A DNA stretch of 64,000 nucleotides from contig CAJQRC010000039.1 of NCBI GenBank assembly GCA_905480645.1, forward strand, positions 1 to 64,000. The letters run 5' to 3'. The position numbers and the translations under genes are program-made. The stretch's first letter is position 1; the number at the start of each line of letters is the position of its first letter. The notes beneath the pieces are model-generated. The model did not search any database, had not been told where the DNA came from, and saw nothing but the letters and a program-made list of their open reading frames with translations. The DNA comes from an uncultured Tateyamaria sp. (GTDB lineage Bacteria > Pseudomonadota > Alphaproteobacteria > Rhodobacterales > Rhodobacteraceae). This document shows, one piece after another, positions 18,781 through 28,326 of this stretch.

Positions 18781-20670
18781 ATGGGTTACCGCGCGGAATA
18801 CGACTTCTGGAAAGCTGATCCAGAAGCGTACTGGCTAAAACAAGCCGAAGCTATTGATTGGGTAGAAGCCCCAAAGCATGCTTTGTTTGACCGCGGTAAT
18901 GGTTTTTATGAGTGGTTTGCGGATGCTAAGGTCAATACCTGCTGGAACGCGGTTGATCGGCATGTAGCCGCCGGACGTGGAGACCAAGTTGCCATAATTC
19001 ATGATAGCCCAATCACTGGCACCAAATCTAAAATTACCTACTTTGAACTTAAAGATGAAGTCTCAAAATTAGCAGGTGCGCTTGCTATGCGTGGTGTGAC
19101 TTTAGGTGACCGCGTCATAATCTATATGCCAATGGTTTCGGAGGCACTAATTGCGATGTTGGCGTGTGCGCGAATTGGCGCAGTACATTCAGTTGTGTTT
19201 GGTGGGTTCGCTGCCAATGAATTGGCCGTTCGAATAGATGACTGTACACCGAAAGTCATTATTGCGGCTTCCTGTGGATTAGAACCTGGGCGCGTAGTTG
19301 CTTATAAACCATTGCTTGATGGTGCGATTGAAATAGCCGAACATTCGCCAGAGTTCTGTGTGATTTTACAACGTGAACAATGTTCTTGCGACTTGAAAAA
19401 GACTGACGTTGATTGGCATGCTTTCCAATTGGGAATTAAACCAGTGGATTGTGTGCCGGTTGCGGGAAATCATCCAGCTTATATACTTTATACTTCAGGA
19501 ACTACTGGAGCTCCAAAAGGCGTAGTACGCCACACTGGGGGGCATCTAGTAGCTTTAAACTGGACAATGAAAAACATCTATCAAGTCGAACCAGGAGAAG
19601 TCTTCTGGGCTGCCTCTGACGTGGGATGGGTCGTTGGGCATTCTTATATTTGTTATGCACCTTTAGTGCATGGAAACACCACAATAGTTTTTGAAGGTAA
19701 GCCAATTGGTACCCCTGACGCGGGCACCTTCTGGCGCGTGATTGAAGAGCATGACGTCAAAAGTTTTTTTACTGCACCGACCGCAATAAGAGCTGTCAAA
19801 CGTGAAGACCCGAAGGGTTTGGAGCGCCACAAATACAATTTGGGCTGTTTGCGTGCACTTTATCTCGCAGGCGAACGCGCTGATCCTGACACTATTGAAT
19901 GGGCGCAAAATATTCTAGGCGTGCCTGTATTCGATCACTGGTGGCAAACTGAAACTGGTTTCACCATCGTGGGTAATCCTGCTGGTTTAGAAGAGTTACC
20001 TGTCAAAATAGGATCTCCAACGGTTCCAATGCCAGGATATGATGTACAAATTTTAGATGATTTGGGCCGACCCGTTGCACCAGGAGAGCTTGGAGCTGTT
20101 GTAATTAAATTGCCGTTGCCACCTGGAACCTTACCAACCTTGTGGAATGCAGATGATCGGTTTCGAAAATCTTATCTTGAGGCCTTTCCTGGTTACTATG
20201 AGACAGGTGATGCAGGTATAATGGATGAAGATGGATACCTTTATATTATGGCCAGAACGGATGATGTGATTAATGTGGCTGGCCATCGTCTGAGCACTGG
20301 CGCGATGGAGGAAGTCCTTGCAGGGCACCCTGATGTTGCAGAATGTGCTGTTGTGGGTGTTAGTGATCCACTTAAAGGGCAAGTACCTCTAGGGTTATTG
20401 TGCCTCACCAGTGGTGTGAATCGTCAACATCCAGAAATTGTGAGTGAATGTGTCAAAATTGTGCGAGACCAAATTGGACCAGTCGCTGCATTCAAACAAG
20501 CGCTGGTAGTAGATCGATTACCTAAGACCCGATCGGGAAAAATTTTACGGAGTACTGTAGTAAAGATTGCTGACAATCAGGATTTTAAAGTACCTGCTAC
20601 GATTGATGATTTGGCAATTCTAGATGAGATTAAGCTTGCCCTTCAAACAATAGGTTATGCTAAAGGCTAA
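18781..20670 (+). CDS. prpE: Propionyl-CoA synthetase (acetyl-CoA synthetase family)
   Basis: A 629-residue AMP-forming acyl-CoA synthetase that activates propionate, and to a lesser degree acetate, to the CoA thioester. The ATP loop YTSGTTGAPKGVVR, the DHWWQTETGF motif, the YETGDAG segment and the catalytic C-terminal lysine in LPKTRSGKILRS are all present. The N-terminus (YDFWKADPEAYW) and overall length match PrpE better than Acs. A GGTGGAG ribosome binding site precedes ATG 18781. It is followed by about 245 bases with no visible gene before the hydroxyacid dehydrogenase. Propionate is a known product of DMSP breakdown, which may link it to the neighbouring DmdB-like gene, but that is inference. 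Confidence 0.92.
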   Translation: MGYRAEYDFWKADPEAYWLKQAEAIDWVEAPKHALFDRGNGFYEWFADAKVNTCWNAVDRHVAAGRGDQVAIIHDSPITGTKSKITYFELKDEVSKLAGALAMRGVTLGDRVIIYMPMVSEALIAMLACARIGAVHSVVFGGFAANELAVRIDDCTPKVIIAASCGLEPGRVVAYKPLLDGAIEIAEHSPEFCVILQREQCSCDLKKTDVDWHAFQLGIKPVDCVPVAGNHPAYILYTSGTTGAPKGVVRHTGGHLVALNWTMKNIYQVEPGEVFWAASDVGWVVGHSYICYAPLVHGNTTIVFEGKPIGTPDAGTFWRVIEEHDVKSFFTAPTAIRAVKREDPKGLERHKYNLGCLRALYLAGERADPDTIEWAQNILGVPVFDHWWQTETGFTIVGNPAGLEELPVKIGSPTVPMPGYDVQILDDLGRPVAPGELGAVVIKLPLPPGTLPTLWNADDRFRKSYLEAFPGYYETGDAGIMDEDGYLYIMARTDDVINVAGHRLSTGAMEEVLAGHPDVAECAVVGVSDPLKGQVPLGLLCLTSGVNRQHPEIVSECVKIVRDQIGPVAAFKQALVVDRLPKTRSGKILRSTVVKIADNQDFKVPATIDDLAILDEIKLALQTIGYAKG

Positions 20671-20915
20671 GAAACTTTGATCGCCACTAGTTGTGCTGGA
20701 AAGTTATTATATTTGGTTGCCGGCTGAATCTTTCCCTTATTTTGAGCCGAGGGTAGCTATGATTTTCGTCCGATCTTGTTAGCTATTATTTTTGTTTCTT
20801 ATTCCAATAATTGGCCGAATAAAAACCAGTCTTTCGTTAAGTAAGCTGAAAATAAACATTAATACTGCCTCATTAACTTTAGTAGCACTGTGCTATGCAG
20901 AGGTGTGTGGTGAAA

Positions 20916-22046
20916 CTAAACGACAGAGTTTTTAACTAATGCATCATACGTAACATCATTAATGTCGTTTAGTCCTAGTTGTGCTAATGTTATACTTACT
21001 TCTTCTGCCAATAAGTTTGTAATTTCCTGCAGCCCTACAGCACCATTTGCAGCAACTGCGAAAGAAAATGGTCTTCCAAGAAAAACAAAATTAGCACCCA
21101 TGGCATATGCTTTGATAATGTCTTCGCCATTGCGGATTCCGCTATCATAAAAAAGTTTCATGTCAGGTCCAAGTGCCTCACGAATATCACGCAATGCAAG
21201 AATGGCTGGTTTTGAGCTATTTAATTGGCGTCCACCATGGCTGGAAACTTGAATCGCATCAACTCCAATAGATTGCAGCCGTTTTGAATCCTCAACACCC
21301 ACAACCCCTTTTACAACTAAATTGCCAGTCCAGTTGTCACGAATTTTGGCTAGCGTATCCCATGTTGCTGCTGCGCGGCTTTCAGTTCGATCAAACACGC
21401 CATGTTCACCACCAAAATTTGCCATCTTGGGCTTCCCCAATAATATCTGAGATATGGACCATTGAGGATGACAAGCAAAGTCAATTAATTGTCGAGCGCC
21501 GATCTGAAATGGCATTTTGAACCCATGTTTTAATTCTCGAGGACGACGACCGACTTCTGGCACATCTACTGTTAAGATAAGGGTATCGTAGCCTGCCTCT
21601 TTTGCTCGATTGACAAGACGGTAAGAGCCTTCCATGCGGCCACTCAAATACAGTTGAAACCATGCATTTCCATTTGATAACTCATTCATTTTTTCAAGAG
21701 ATGTTGATGCGACTGTAGATACGCCGATAGGTATTTCAAATTGTGCAGACAAGCTTGCCAGTAACCTGTCGGCCTTTGGCGATGATAAATTGCACATGCC
21801 CATGGGCGCTATGCCAAAGGGCAGTTTGGGCCTTGTCATAAAAAGAGGTACTGCAATATTGCGCTTCTGAACATTTTTCAAAATCTGCTGCTTTAGCCAA
21901 AGTTTTTGTAAAGTTTCTCTGTTGAGTTGTTCTGAATACCCGCTTCCCGCAGCACCATCTATATAGTCAAAAACCATCCAAGGTAGACGCTGTTTAGCGA
22001 TGCGCCGAGCATCCTTAAAAGAGTGTATTGTTCTATTGAACAACAT
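20916..22046 (-). CDS. FMN-dependent 2-hydroxyacid dehydrogenase/oxidase (LldD-like)
   Basis: A 376-residue member of the L-lactate dehydrogenase/glycolate oxidase flavoprotein family, oxidising an (S)-2-hydroxyacid to a 2-oxoacid. Catalytic His270 and substrate Arg273 are present. The motif reads SSHGGRQLN rather than the usual SNHGGRQLD, so the active-site surround differs. FQLYL (130-134), DVPEVGRRPRE (161-171), Lys246 and the FMN-phosphate site FLGRP are in place. I chose ATG 22046, with AGGGG seven bases before it, over a TTG 12 codons upstream. It lies 130 bases after the ComE-like gene on the same strand. That placement suggests its product is the substrate of the ComDE-like decarboxylase, for example sulfolactate to sulfopyruvate (inference). 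Lactate is the default alternative. Confidence 0.85.
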   Translation of the reverse strand: MLFNRTIHSFKDARRIAKQRLPWMVFDYIDGAAGSGYSEQLNRETLQKLWLKQQILKNVQKRNIAVPLFMTRPKLPFGIAPMGMCNLSSPKADRLLASLSAQFEIPIGVSTVASTSLEKMNELSNGNAWFQLYLSGRMEGSYRLVNRAKEAGYDTLILTVDVPEVGRRPRELKHGFKMPFQIGARQLIDFACHPQWSISQILLGKPKMANFGGEHGVFDRTESRAAATWDTLAKIRDNWTGNLVVKGVVGVEDSKRLQSIGVDAIQVSSHGGRQLNSSKPAILALRDIREALGPDMKLFYDSGIRNGEDIIKAYAMGANFVFLGRPFSFAVAANGAVGLQEITNLLAEEVSITLAQLGLNDINDVTYDALVKNSVV

Positions 22047-22175
22047 GGCAAGACCCCTGTTAAGTAGAGGCAACGTATTCAACGTGCCACGCTAATTTAA
22101 AGATAGAACGGTTCACGATTTCAAGTTAAAAAGTTAACATAACAGAACATAAAATGCGCTTTATCACAAATTTTT

Positions 22176-22730
22176 TCAGGCTTTTACAGCATTCATAAAG
22201 CGTTCTTTAATCATAACGGGATCTTTTGTAATGACGGGTAATTTAATGTTACCACTATCGCATTTGACGACAATAATTGTCATTCTTTTACTGTCGATAG
22301 CGGCTTGCAGTACCTTGGCAGTATCTAAGTCCTGACAGGTGATCACATTCTCACACCCGCAGGCCATTGCGACGTTTTCAAGCTTGGTCTTCTTGCCCGC
22401 ATAGGTGGGCTGGTCACCAGTGGACCCGTACGAACCATTGTCGATGATTAGTAATATAAAGTTGTCTGTTACATTGTTTGCTATCGTTGGTAGCGTACCT
22501 AGATTAGTCAGAACTGATCCATCGCCATCTATAGATATGACAGTTTTATCTTGGGCTAGCGCCAGGCCAAGTCCAATTGATGAGGACAGTCCCATAGTTC
22601 CTAGCATGTAAAAGTTTGTTGGTTGATCATCGATCAAATGCATTTCCTGGCTTGGTAACCCGATGTTGCAGATAACTAGTTGGTCTCTAAGAATGGGCGC
22701 GATTTCACGCAGGATTTCAGAACGGATCAT
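22176..22730 (-). CDS. comE: Sulfopyruvate/phosphonopyruvate decarboxylase beta subunit (ComE-like)
   Basis: A 184-residue TPP-binding subunit. The thiamine-diphosphate motif starts with GDG at 69-71 and ends with DN at 97-98, the normal spacing. NIGLPSQEM (22-30) and FYMLGTMGLSSSIGLGLAL (40-58) match ComE of sulfopyruvate decarboxylase. The enzyme releases CO2 from sulfopyruvate to give sulfoacetaldehyde. The same fold serves phosphonopyruvate decarboxylase, so the substrate is not fixed by sequence alone. The gene overlaps the alpha-subunit gene by four bases (ATGA), as expected for a heteromer. No xsc gene for the next step is in the window. Confidence 0.8.
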   Translation of the reverse strand: MIRSEILREIAPILRDQLVICNIGLPSQEMHLIDDQPTNFYMLGTMGLSSSIGLGLALAQDKTVISIDGDGSVLTNLGTLPTIANNVTDNFILLIIDNGSYGSTGDQPTYAGKKTKLENVAMACGCENVITCQDLDTAKVLQAAIDSKRMTIIVVKCDSGNIKLPVITKDPVMIKERFMNAVKA

Positions 22731-23233
22731 TGGTCGCCATAGCCTCCCCAGAAGTTAGCATCGGTCAGAATTGCGACCGGTTTGTTGCACATAAAAGTGT
22801 ATTTCAGAATGGCATCTAACTCTTCCACATCACTTTGGTGGTGAAAGTGGTAGGTAGGAATATTCATTTGAGCCAAAAGCGCTTTAGTGTGTACCGCCAT
22901 TTCAACCTGACAAGCGACTGGTTCGCGAAGCTCACCACGATACGAGATAATCATAGGCAGAGGCATCCGGTAATATTGTATCAGTGTAGCCAATGTGTTG
23001 ATTGTTACTCCAATAGCTGTATTTTGCATAATAATTGCTGGCCTTTTACCACCCATGAAAGCCCCGGCGCAAAGCCCCATGCCTTCGTCTTCCTTGTTGG
23101 ATGGAATATGGAAAATTTCGTCACGCCCTTCAATCTCTTCAATTACGCCAGCCAATTGCTTGCAAGGGACTGTCGTTACGAAAGAAATATCGTTTGCAAC
23201 AAGATCATCAGTGATCTTTTTATTCAATGACAT
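22727..23233 (-). CDS. comD: Sulfopyruvate/phosphonopyruvate decarboxylase alpha subunit (ComD-like)
   Basis: A 168-residue partner of the ComE-like subunit, carrying the pyrimidine-binding half of the thiamine enzyme. The region IPSNKEDEGMGLCAGAFMGG (43-62) includes the acidic residues (Glu48/Glu50) that activate the cofactor, and IIMQNTAIGVTINTL follows. In many phosphonopyruvate decarboxylases both halves are one chain; a split into two short genes is the ComDE arrangement. It is the first gene of the unit and is transcribed away from a LysR regulator, which probably controls it. Confidence 0.8.
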   Translation of the reverse strand: MSLNKKITDDLVANDISFVTTVPCKQLAGVIEEIEGRDEIFHIPSNKEDEGMGLCAGAFMGGKRPAIIMQNTAIGVTINTLATLIQYYRMPLPMIISYRGELREPVACQVEMAVHTKALLAQMNIPTYHFHHQSDVEELDAILKYTFMCNKPVAILTDANFWGGYGDQ

Positions 23234-23268
23234 TGAAATACTCCGTTAGTATTTTCAGGTTAATTCTT

Positions 23269-23285
23269 ATAAAAAATAATTTTAT
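23269..23285. promoter_or_regulatory. AT-rich dyad in the comD/LysR divergent gap
   Basis: ATAAAA and TTTTAT form a perfect inverted repeat with a 5-base spacer in the 138-base gap between comD and the LysR gene. LysR proteins bind such interrupted dyads (classically T-N11-A), but the AT-richness makes chance occurrence plausible. Confidence 0.3.
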
Positions 23286-23371
23286 GCAAGAAATAAATTT
23301 TTGATATAAAGTAAAATTTTAGTTTAGTTATCTACGGCTAATTATTTGGAATACGTGACATAGGGTTTCGG

Positions 23372-24265
23372 ATGACAATTTCTTTATTTAAGACAGTAAT
23401 AGCAATTTCTGAATGTGGTAGTTTTAGTGGTGCGGCAGACATTATGTGCGTAACTCAGGCTGCTGTTGGGCAACAAATGCGCCGTTTGGAGGCTTCGTTA
23501 GGTGTAAAACTTTTTGATCGTTCAGAAAAAATACCTCGGCTGAACCAATTAGGAAAATCTTTTGTTCCTAAAGCAAAAGAGGTTGTCGTTGCATATGAAA
23601 CTATTTTAGACGATTTGACGGGCGATCCGCGCATGATTGGTGAACTCAGTCTGGGTGCTGTACCGTCGACGATACGAGAGCTTATACCAAGGTCTGCCAA
23701 AGGATTGATGTGCTTGTACCCAGATCTTCATATTCGTGTTGTTCCGGAGTTATCACCTAGACTTTTGGAACAGGTTGAACAAGGTACGTTAGACGCTGCG
23801 GTTATGAGTGAGCCACTGCGTGTAAGTGACAACTTAAACTGGATGCCTTTTTATAAAGAAAAATTGGTCCTGTTAACTGCGCCCAGAATAAAAGAAATGG
23901 ACCCACGAAAAATACTCGCAACTATGCCCTACATCCGGCATACGCGACACGCTGCAGTTGGAATGCTGGCAGAAGAATGGTTGTCAAAGCACGACGTTAA
24001 GGTGAATGATACTATGGAAATGAGTTCCTTGGAGAACTTGGTGAGTATGGTCTCGCATGATTTGGGGGTTTCTGTTGGCCCAAATGTTTGTGTGCCAGAT
24101 CCTATATTTCGAAAACTGAATAAAATCCCGCTTGGGCCGAACACACCCGTACGCACGTTAGGTATTTTGACTCGCGCTGATTGTTCCAAATTACGTTTGG
24201 TTATGGAACTTTTAGCACAAATTAAAAAAGTTGTTCAGCAGGAAAATCCCGATACCAAAGACTAA
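23372..24265 (+). CDS. LysR-family transcriptional regulator
   Basis: A 297-residue regulator. The N-terminal winged helix-turn-helix is clear (AISECGSFSGAADIMCVTQAAVGQQMRRLEASLGVKLFDR, about 11-50), followed by the linker helix and a two-lobe periplasmic-binding-like effector domain. It diverges from comD with 138 bases between, the usual layout for a LysR activator and its target. The effector is probably the organic acid or its oxidation product, though this is inferred from position only. It is convergent with the acyl-CoA ligase gene, 34 bases away. Confidence 0.92.
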   Translation: MTISLFKTVIAISECGSFSGAADIMCVTQAAVGQQMRRLEASLGVKLFDRSEKIPRLNQLGKSFVPKAKEVVVAYETILDDLTGDPRMIGELSLGAVPSTIRELIPRSAKGLMCLYPDLHIRVVPELSPRLLEQVEQGTLDAAVMSEPLRVSDNLNWMPFYKEKLVLLTAPRIKEMDPRKILATMPYIRHTRHAAVGMLAEEWLSKHDVKVNDTMEMSSLENLVSMVSHDLGVSVGPNVCVPDPIFRKLNKIPLGPNTPVRTLGILTRADCSKLRLVMELLAQIKKVVQQENPDTKD

Positions 24266-24299
24266 ACTTTAATTTAAAATTTCAATAAATGCTTTAACT

Positions 24300-25928
24300 T
24301 TATATTAGCTTAGCTATTTGACGAAGTTGGAATTTTTGTATTTTACCAGTCGACGTTTTAGGTAATTCTTGAAACACTACTTGCTTGGGTGTTTTAAAGC
24401 CGGCAAGCGTTTGACGACTAAAAGTGATTAAGTCTGCCTCTGTAGGCGCAGTGCCTGGTTTGAGTTCTATAAATGCGCACGGCACTTCGCCCCATTTATC
24501 GTCTGGCTTAGCAACTACGGCGGCGAGGTTCACATCAGGGTGGCCCATCAAAACTCCTTCCACCTCCACGGAAGATATGTTTTCTCCACCAGATATAATG
24601 ATGTCTTTAGCTCGGTCGGAAATTTGAATGTATCCGTCAGGATGTTGAACTGCTATATCTCCAGAATGAAAATAGCCACCCACAAATGCTTCTGCAGTGG
24701 CTTCTGCATTTTTTAAATAACCTTTCATAACAGAGTTGCCCCTCACCATAATTTCGCCTTGGGAGGTAGCATCCATTGGAACCTGCGCCATTTCACTATC
24801 AAAAACTGTTATATGCTCCATCATAGGGAATGCGACACCCTGCCGTGCTTTGATTGCGGCCTTTTCATTTTGTTCCAAGCTATCCCAGTCGCTTGAACGC
24901 CACACGCACTCTGTGACATGCCCATAGGTTTCTGTAAGCCCATAAACTTGGGTGATATTAAAACCTAATTCTCCAATTTTACTCAACGTGGCGGGAGCGG
25001 GAGGCGCGCCGGCAGTAAAAACTTGCACAATGTGGTTAAATTGCCTTCGATCGGCTTCCTCAGCATTAACGATCAAATTTAGGACAATTGGAGCTCCGCC
25101 GAAATGAGTAACCCCTTCATCGGCTATAGCATCGTAAATCGGTTTTGCCGCAATATCGCGACAACATACAACTGTACCACCGAGCAATGGCATCATCCAT
25201 GTATGGTTCCATCCATTGCAATGGAACAGGGGCACAATAGCTAAATAAATCGGATATAATTGCATTTGCCAAGAGATTACGGTGCCCATTGTCATCAGGT
25301 AAGAGCCGCGGTGGTGTGAGACCACGCCTTTGGGCAGGCCCGTTGTACCGGAGGTGTAATTAAGGGAAATACTTTCCCACTCGTCGGAGGGCATAATCCA
25401 GTCAAATTTTGGATCGCCATTGGCAAGAAGGTCTTCGTATTCAATATGGTTGTTCGTTTTCGACCAGCCATGCGCGGTATCAGCCACTTCTATAATAACT
25501 GGAGCTGGACCGTCCATTTGTGCACTAGCTGCTTCTGCTAGATCAATGAATTGTGTGTCCACTAGGACGATTTTTGCCTCACCGTGGTCAAAAATGTAAG
25601 CCACAGTAGCAACATCCAAACGCGTATTAATGGTGTTTAAGACAGCTCCTGAAGCTGGAACACCAAAATGCGCTTCAGCCTGAGCAGGAAGGTTCGGTAT
25701 CAAAGTGGCAACCACATCACCTGGCGTTATATTCATTTTTGAAAGTGCTGAAGCTAGTCGTGTACATCGGCTGTAATACTCAGAGTAGGATACTCTGTGA
25801 GCACCATAAACCACTGCTGTTCGATTGGCAAAAACCTGCGCGGCTCGACGCAAGTGAGATAACGGGGTCAAAGCAACATAATTCGCTTCAGTTTTCTCTA
25901 AACCACGCTCATCAGTCATCCAACCCAT
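24300..25928 (-). CDS. AMP-forming acyl-CoA ligase, DmdB-like
   Basis: A 542-residue fatty acyl/AMP-binding ligase. The ATP loop YTSGTTGLPKGVV, the VYGLTETYGHVTE motif, the YFHSGDIAV segment and the C-terminal lysine in LPKTSTGKIQK are intact. The N-terminal LTPLSHLRRAAQVFANRTAVVYG, the FHCNGWNHTW stretch and the length match the group containing methylmercaptopropionate-CoA ligase DmdB and medium-chain ligases. Family knowledge allows substrates such as methylmercaptopropionate or short branched acids. It lies downstream of a GST and an acyl-CoA dehydrogenase on the same strand. The dehydrogenase is too short to be DmdC (about 590 residues), so a DMSP role is only a hypothesis. Confidence 0.75.
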   Translation of the reverse strand: MGWMTDERGLEKTEANYVALTPLSHLRRAAQVFANRTAVVYGAHRVSYSEYYSRCTRLASALSKMNITPGDVVATLIPNLPAQAEAHFGVPASGAVLNTINTRLDVATVAYIFDHGEAKIVLVDTQFIDLAEAASAQMDGPAPVIIEVADTAHGWSKTNNHIEYEDLLANGDPKFDWIMPSDEWESISLNYTSGTTGLPKGVVSHHRGSYLMTMGTVISWQMQLYPIYLAIVPLFHCNGWNHTWMMPLLGGTVVCCRDIAAKPIYDAIADEGVTHFGGAPIVLNLIVNAEEADRRQFNHIVQVFTAGAPPAPATLSKIGELGFNITQVYGLTETYGHVTECVWRSSDWDSLEQNEKAAIKARQGVAFPMMEHITVFDSEMAQVPMDATSQGEIMVRGNSVMKGYLKNAEATAEAFVGGYFHSGDIAVQHPDGYIQISDRAKDIIISGGENISSVEVEGVLMGHPDVNLAAVVAKPDDKWGEVPCAFIELKPGTAPTEADLITFSRQTLAGFKTPKQVVFQELPKTSTGKIQKFQLRQIAKLI

Positions 25929-26181
25929 AACGTCCCCCTTAGAGTAATTACAAAAGCTATTCCCAATTGAATTGACAATATAAAGTTAAGATATTGCATT
26001 TTTACCCTCTCATAATTATTTTAAAAGCTATTATCAATCAAAGAAGCTTTCCAAGATTACAAAACGTGGGCTGTACTAATAAGGAAAATTTTGACTATTA
26101 CAAAATCTTTTTGGCATCACTTCCGCCGTTGCAACTGATTTAGTTTATTATGCGCTATTGGTTTTTTATTGATTTAAACCT

Positions 26182-26814
26182 TCAGCCTCGATCAGCTGGA
26201 GAACCGGGCATAAGGTCGTAGGGTGCTTTCCAGCCTGAAAAATTCTCGATGTTGTTTAGCCACCGATCGACGTTAGCCCATTCAGAACGAATAAATCCAA
26301 ATGGTTCTGGATAAAACAAGTAGCCGCAGCAACTGATGTCAGCGTTTGTAAGGTCGTTTCCAACGATCCAGTCTCGATTAGTTAGATGAGTTTCCAGAAC
26401 GCCGTAAGCAGCCTTAAGACGACCTTTATTGAAGTTAATCACCTCTAATGGTCGCTTTTCTTCTGGTAGGAAATTCATCAAGAAACGAGTAAGTCCAGCC
26501 ATTGAACTTAATTTGTGGTTATCCCATAGCACCCAACGAAGAACTTCGTATTTATCAAGGCTAGTCCCTCCGAAACAACCAGTTTTGTCGGTGATGTATT
26601 GTTGAATAACACCTGATTGACTGATCATTGTATCGTTGTCTATCAAAAGAGGTACTTCTCCCATGGTATTCAAAGAGCGATAAGAATCAGTTCGTGCTTC
26701 ACCATTGAAAAAATCAACAAATATTGGTTCCCATTCTAGTCCTGAAAGTTCTAACGCCAGGGCTGCTTTGTATGAGTTCCCACTTTCACCGAAACAATGT
26801 AATTTTTGGATCAT
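26182..26814 (-). CDS. Glutathione S-transferase family protein
   Basis: A 210-residue GST with an N-terminal thioredoxin-like domain (KLHCFGESGNSYKAALALEL; the EVPLLID cis-proline and QSGVIQQYI glutathione-binding region near 53-74). A helical C-terminal domain contains DWIVGNDLTNADISCCGYLFY, with the conserved N-capping box. It presumably conjugates or removes glutathione from a substrate handled by the neighbouring CoA enzymes. It sits 59 bases after the acyl-CoA dehydrogenase stop and 254 bases before the ligase start, all on the minus strand. Confidence 0.88.
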   Translation of the reverse strand: MIQKLHCFGESGNSYKAALALELSGLEWEPIFVDFFNGEARTDSYRSLNTMGEVPLLIDNDTMISQSGVIQQYITDKTGCFGGTSLDKYEVLRWVLWDNHKLSSMAGLTRFLMNFLPEEKRPLEVINFNKGRLKAAYGVLETHLTNRDWIVGNDLTNADISCCGYLFYPEPFGFIRSEWANVDRWLNNIENFSGWKAPYDLMPGSPADRG

Positions 26815-26872
26815 TTTGTTTTGCCTTTGGCTTTTATGGATTTACGATAGATAAATTGAGCAGTGGCTCGCA

Positions 26873-28030
26873 TTAAAATGCTCTTGCGATCAATTCTTTC
26901 ATAATTTCGTTTGTCCCACCATATATTCTCTGTACGCGTGCATCCGTCCACATTTCGCCAATAGCATATTCCTGCATAAAGCCATAACCGCCATGTAGCT
27001 GTAAACACTCATCCAAAACCGAGGCTTGAGCATCGGTTGTCCAGTATTTGCACATTGCCGCTTTATCTACTGACAGTTTTTTCTGCATATGCTCTAATAC
27101 ACATTCATCAAAAAATGCGCGACTAACCATAGTTTTGGTTTTGGCCTCAGCAAGTTTGAAACGAGTGTTTTGAAACTGCATTATCGGGCCACCGAAGGCT
27201 TCCCGTTCTTTAGCATAAATTATGGTGCGCTCCACCGCACCTTCCATGGCACCCACGGCGGAACAAGCAATTATAAGGCGTTCTTGAGGCAATTGGGTCA
27301 TTAGCTGGCCAAAGCCTTGCCCCTCATCTCCACCCAAGATATTTTCTGGGGGGATCTCAACGTTATCAAAAAATAGCTCAGATGTATCGGAAGCGTGCAT
27401 TCCTATTTTTTCAAGGTTGCGTCCGCGTGTGAAGCCAGTTGCATCATCCGTTTCCACAACGACCAGTGATATGCCTTTTGACCCTTGAGAAGGATCTGTC
27501 TTAGCCGCAACGATAACTAAATTGGCGTGTTGCCCGTTAGTAATGAATGTTTTTTGCCCTGACAGCTTGTACGCATTCCCATCACGTAGGGCGCTTGTTC
27601 GTATCGCCTGCACATCTGAACCTGTTGAAGGTTCGGTCATGGCGAGGGCACCAACTAATTCTCCTGTGACCATTTTGGGCAGCCAGCGATTTTTTTGCTT
27701 TTGAGTCCCGTAGCTTAGAATATAATGTGCCACTATTCCGGAATGAATACCATGACCCCAAGCTGCAAGATTTGCTCGGGATGCTTCTATTAAAATTGCA
27801 GCTTCATGTCCAAAATTCCCTCCCGCACCACCGTACTCTTCTGGAATGGACGGACATAGTAGCCCTAGTTGTCCGGCTTGTTGCCACGTCGAGCGATCCA
27901 TTTCACCTTGTTTGCGCCACCGTGAGAAATTAGGCGCCCATTCCTTAGTGATAAACTGCGCGGTCATGTCTGCTATCATTTTATGTTCGCTAGTCATCCA
28001 GCTTTCTTGATTAGGGTTTTGATATGTCAT
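26873..28030 (-). CDS. Acyl-CoA dehydrogenase
   Basis: A 385-residue FAD acyl-CoA dehydrogenase that forms the trans-2-enoyl-CoA and passes electrons to ETF. The FAD/substrate signatures [20 protein letters not shown] and [14 protein letters not shown], and the C-terminal [11 protein letters not shown] plus [15 protein letters not shown] (probable catalytic glutamate), are complete. I chose ATG 28030, with a GAGGA ribosome binding site eight bases upstream, over an in-frame start seven codons earlier. It is the first gene of a possible unit with the GST and acyl-CoA ligase. A near-palindrome TTGAACGTTCGA lies shortly upstream and could be an operator. Confidence 0.92.
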   Translation of the reverse strand: MTYQNPNQESWMTSEHKMIADMTAQFITKEWAPNFSRWRKQGEMDRSTWQQAGQLGLLCPSIPEEYGGAGGNFGHEAAILIEASRANLAAWGHGIHSGIVAHYILSYGTQKQKNRWLPKMVTGELVGALAMTEPSTGSDVQAIRTSALRDGNAYKLSGQKTFITNGQHANLVIVAAKTDPSQGSKGISLVVVETDDATGFTRGRNLEKIGMHASDTSELFFDNVEIPPENILGGDEGQGFGQLMTQLPQERLIIACSAVGAMEGAVERTIIYAKEREAFGGPIMQFQNTRFKLAEAKTKTMVSRAFFDECVLEHMQKKLSVDKAAMCKYWTTDAQASVLDECLQLHGGYGFMQEYAIGEMWTDARVQRIYGGTNEIMKELIARAF

Positions 28031-28326
28031 ATTTCCAGTCCTCAAGCACACGTTTGAACGTTCGATATAGAGATCGATATATTAGCCAAAGATTAAAAGA
28101 ACAGATAGTAGTTTTCGCAGTAAGCAGTACGCAACGTTATTTTTGGTTGCAGGTTAATTACAAGTTGCACCCACAGCTATCTTTTTTATTTTTTAAATTG
28201 TGAACAGTAGTCTTTTGATTTTTTGTTCATTTACAAAGTATGATTTGTATTCTGAAGCCTCGATAGTTGTAGCAGTTTGCTATCTTGACCTCGAAATTTC
28301 AATGAACTAGACGACGGTAAGGATAT

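Noticed and set aside
28028-28075. Near-palindrome TTGAACGTTCGA and repeated ATATCGA upstream of the acyl-CoA dehydrogenase
   Set aside because: The dyad is imperfect and no regulator gene is adjacent, so it is noted in the gene entry but not called as an operator.
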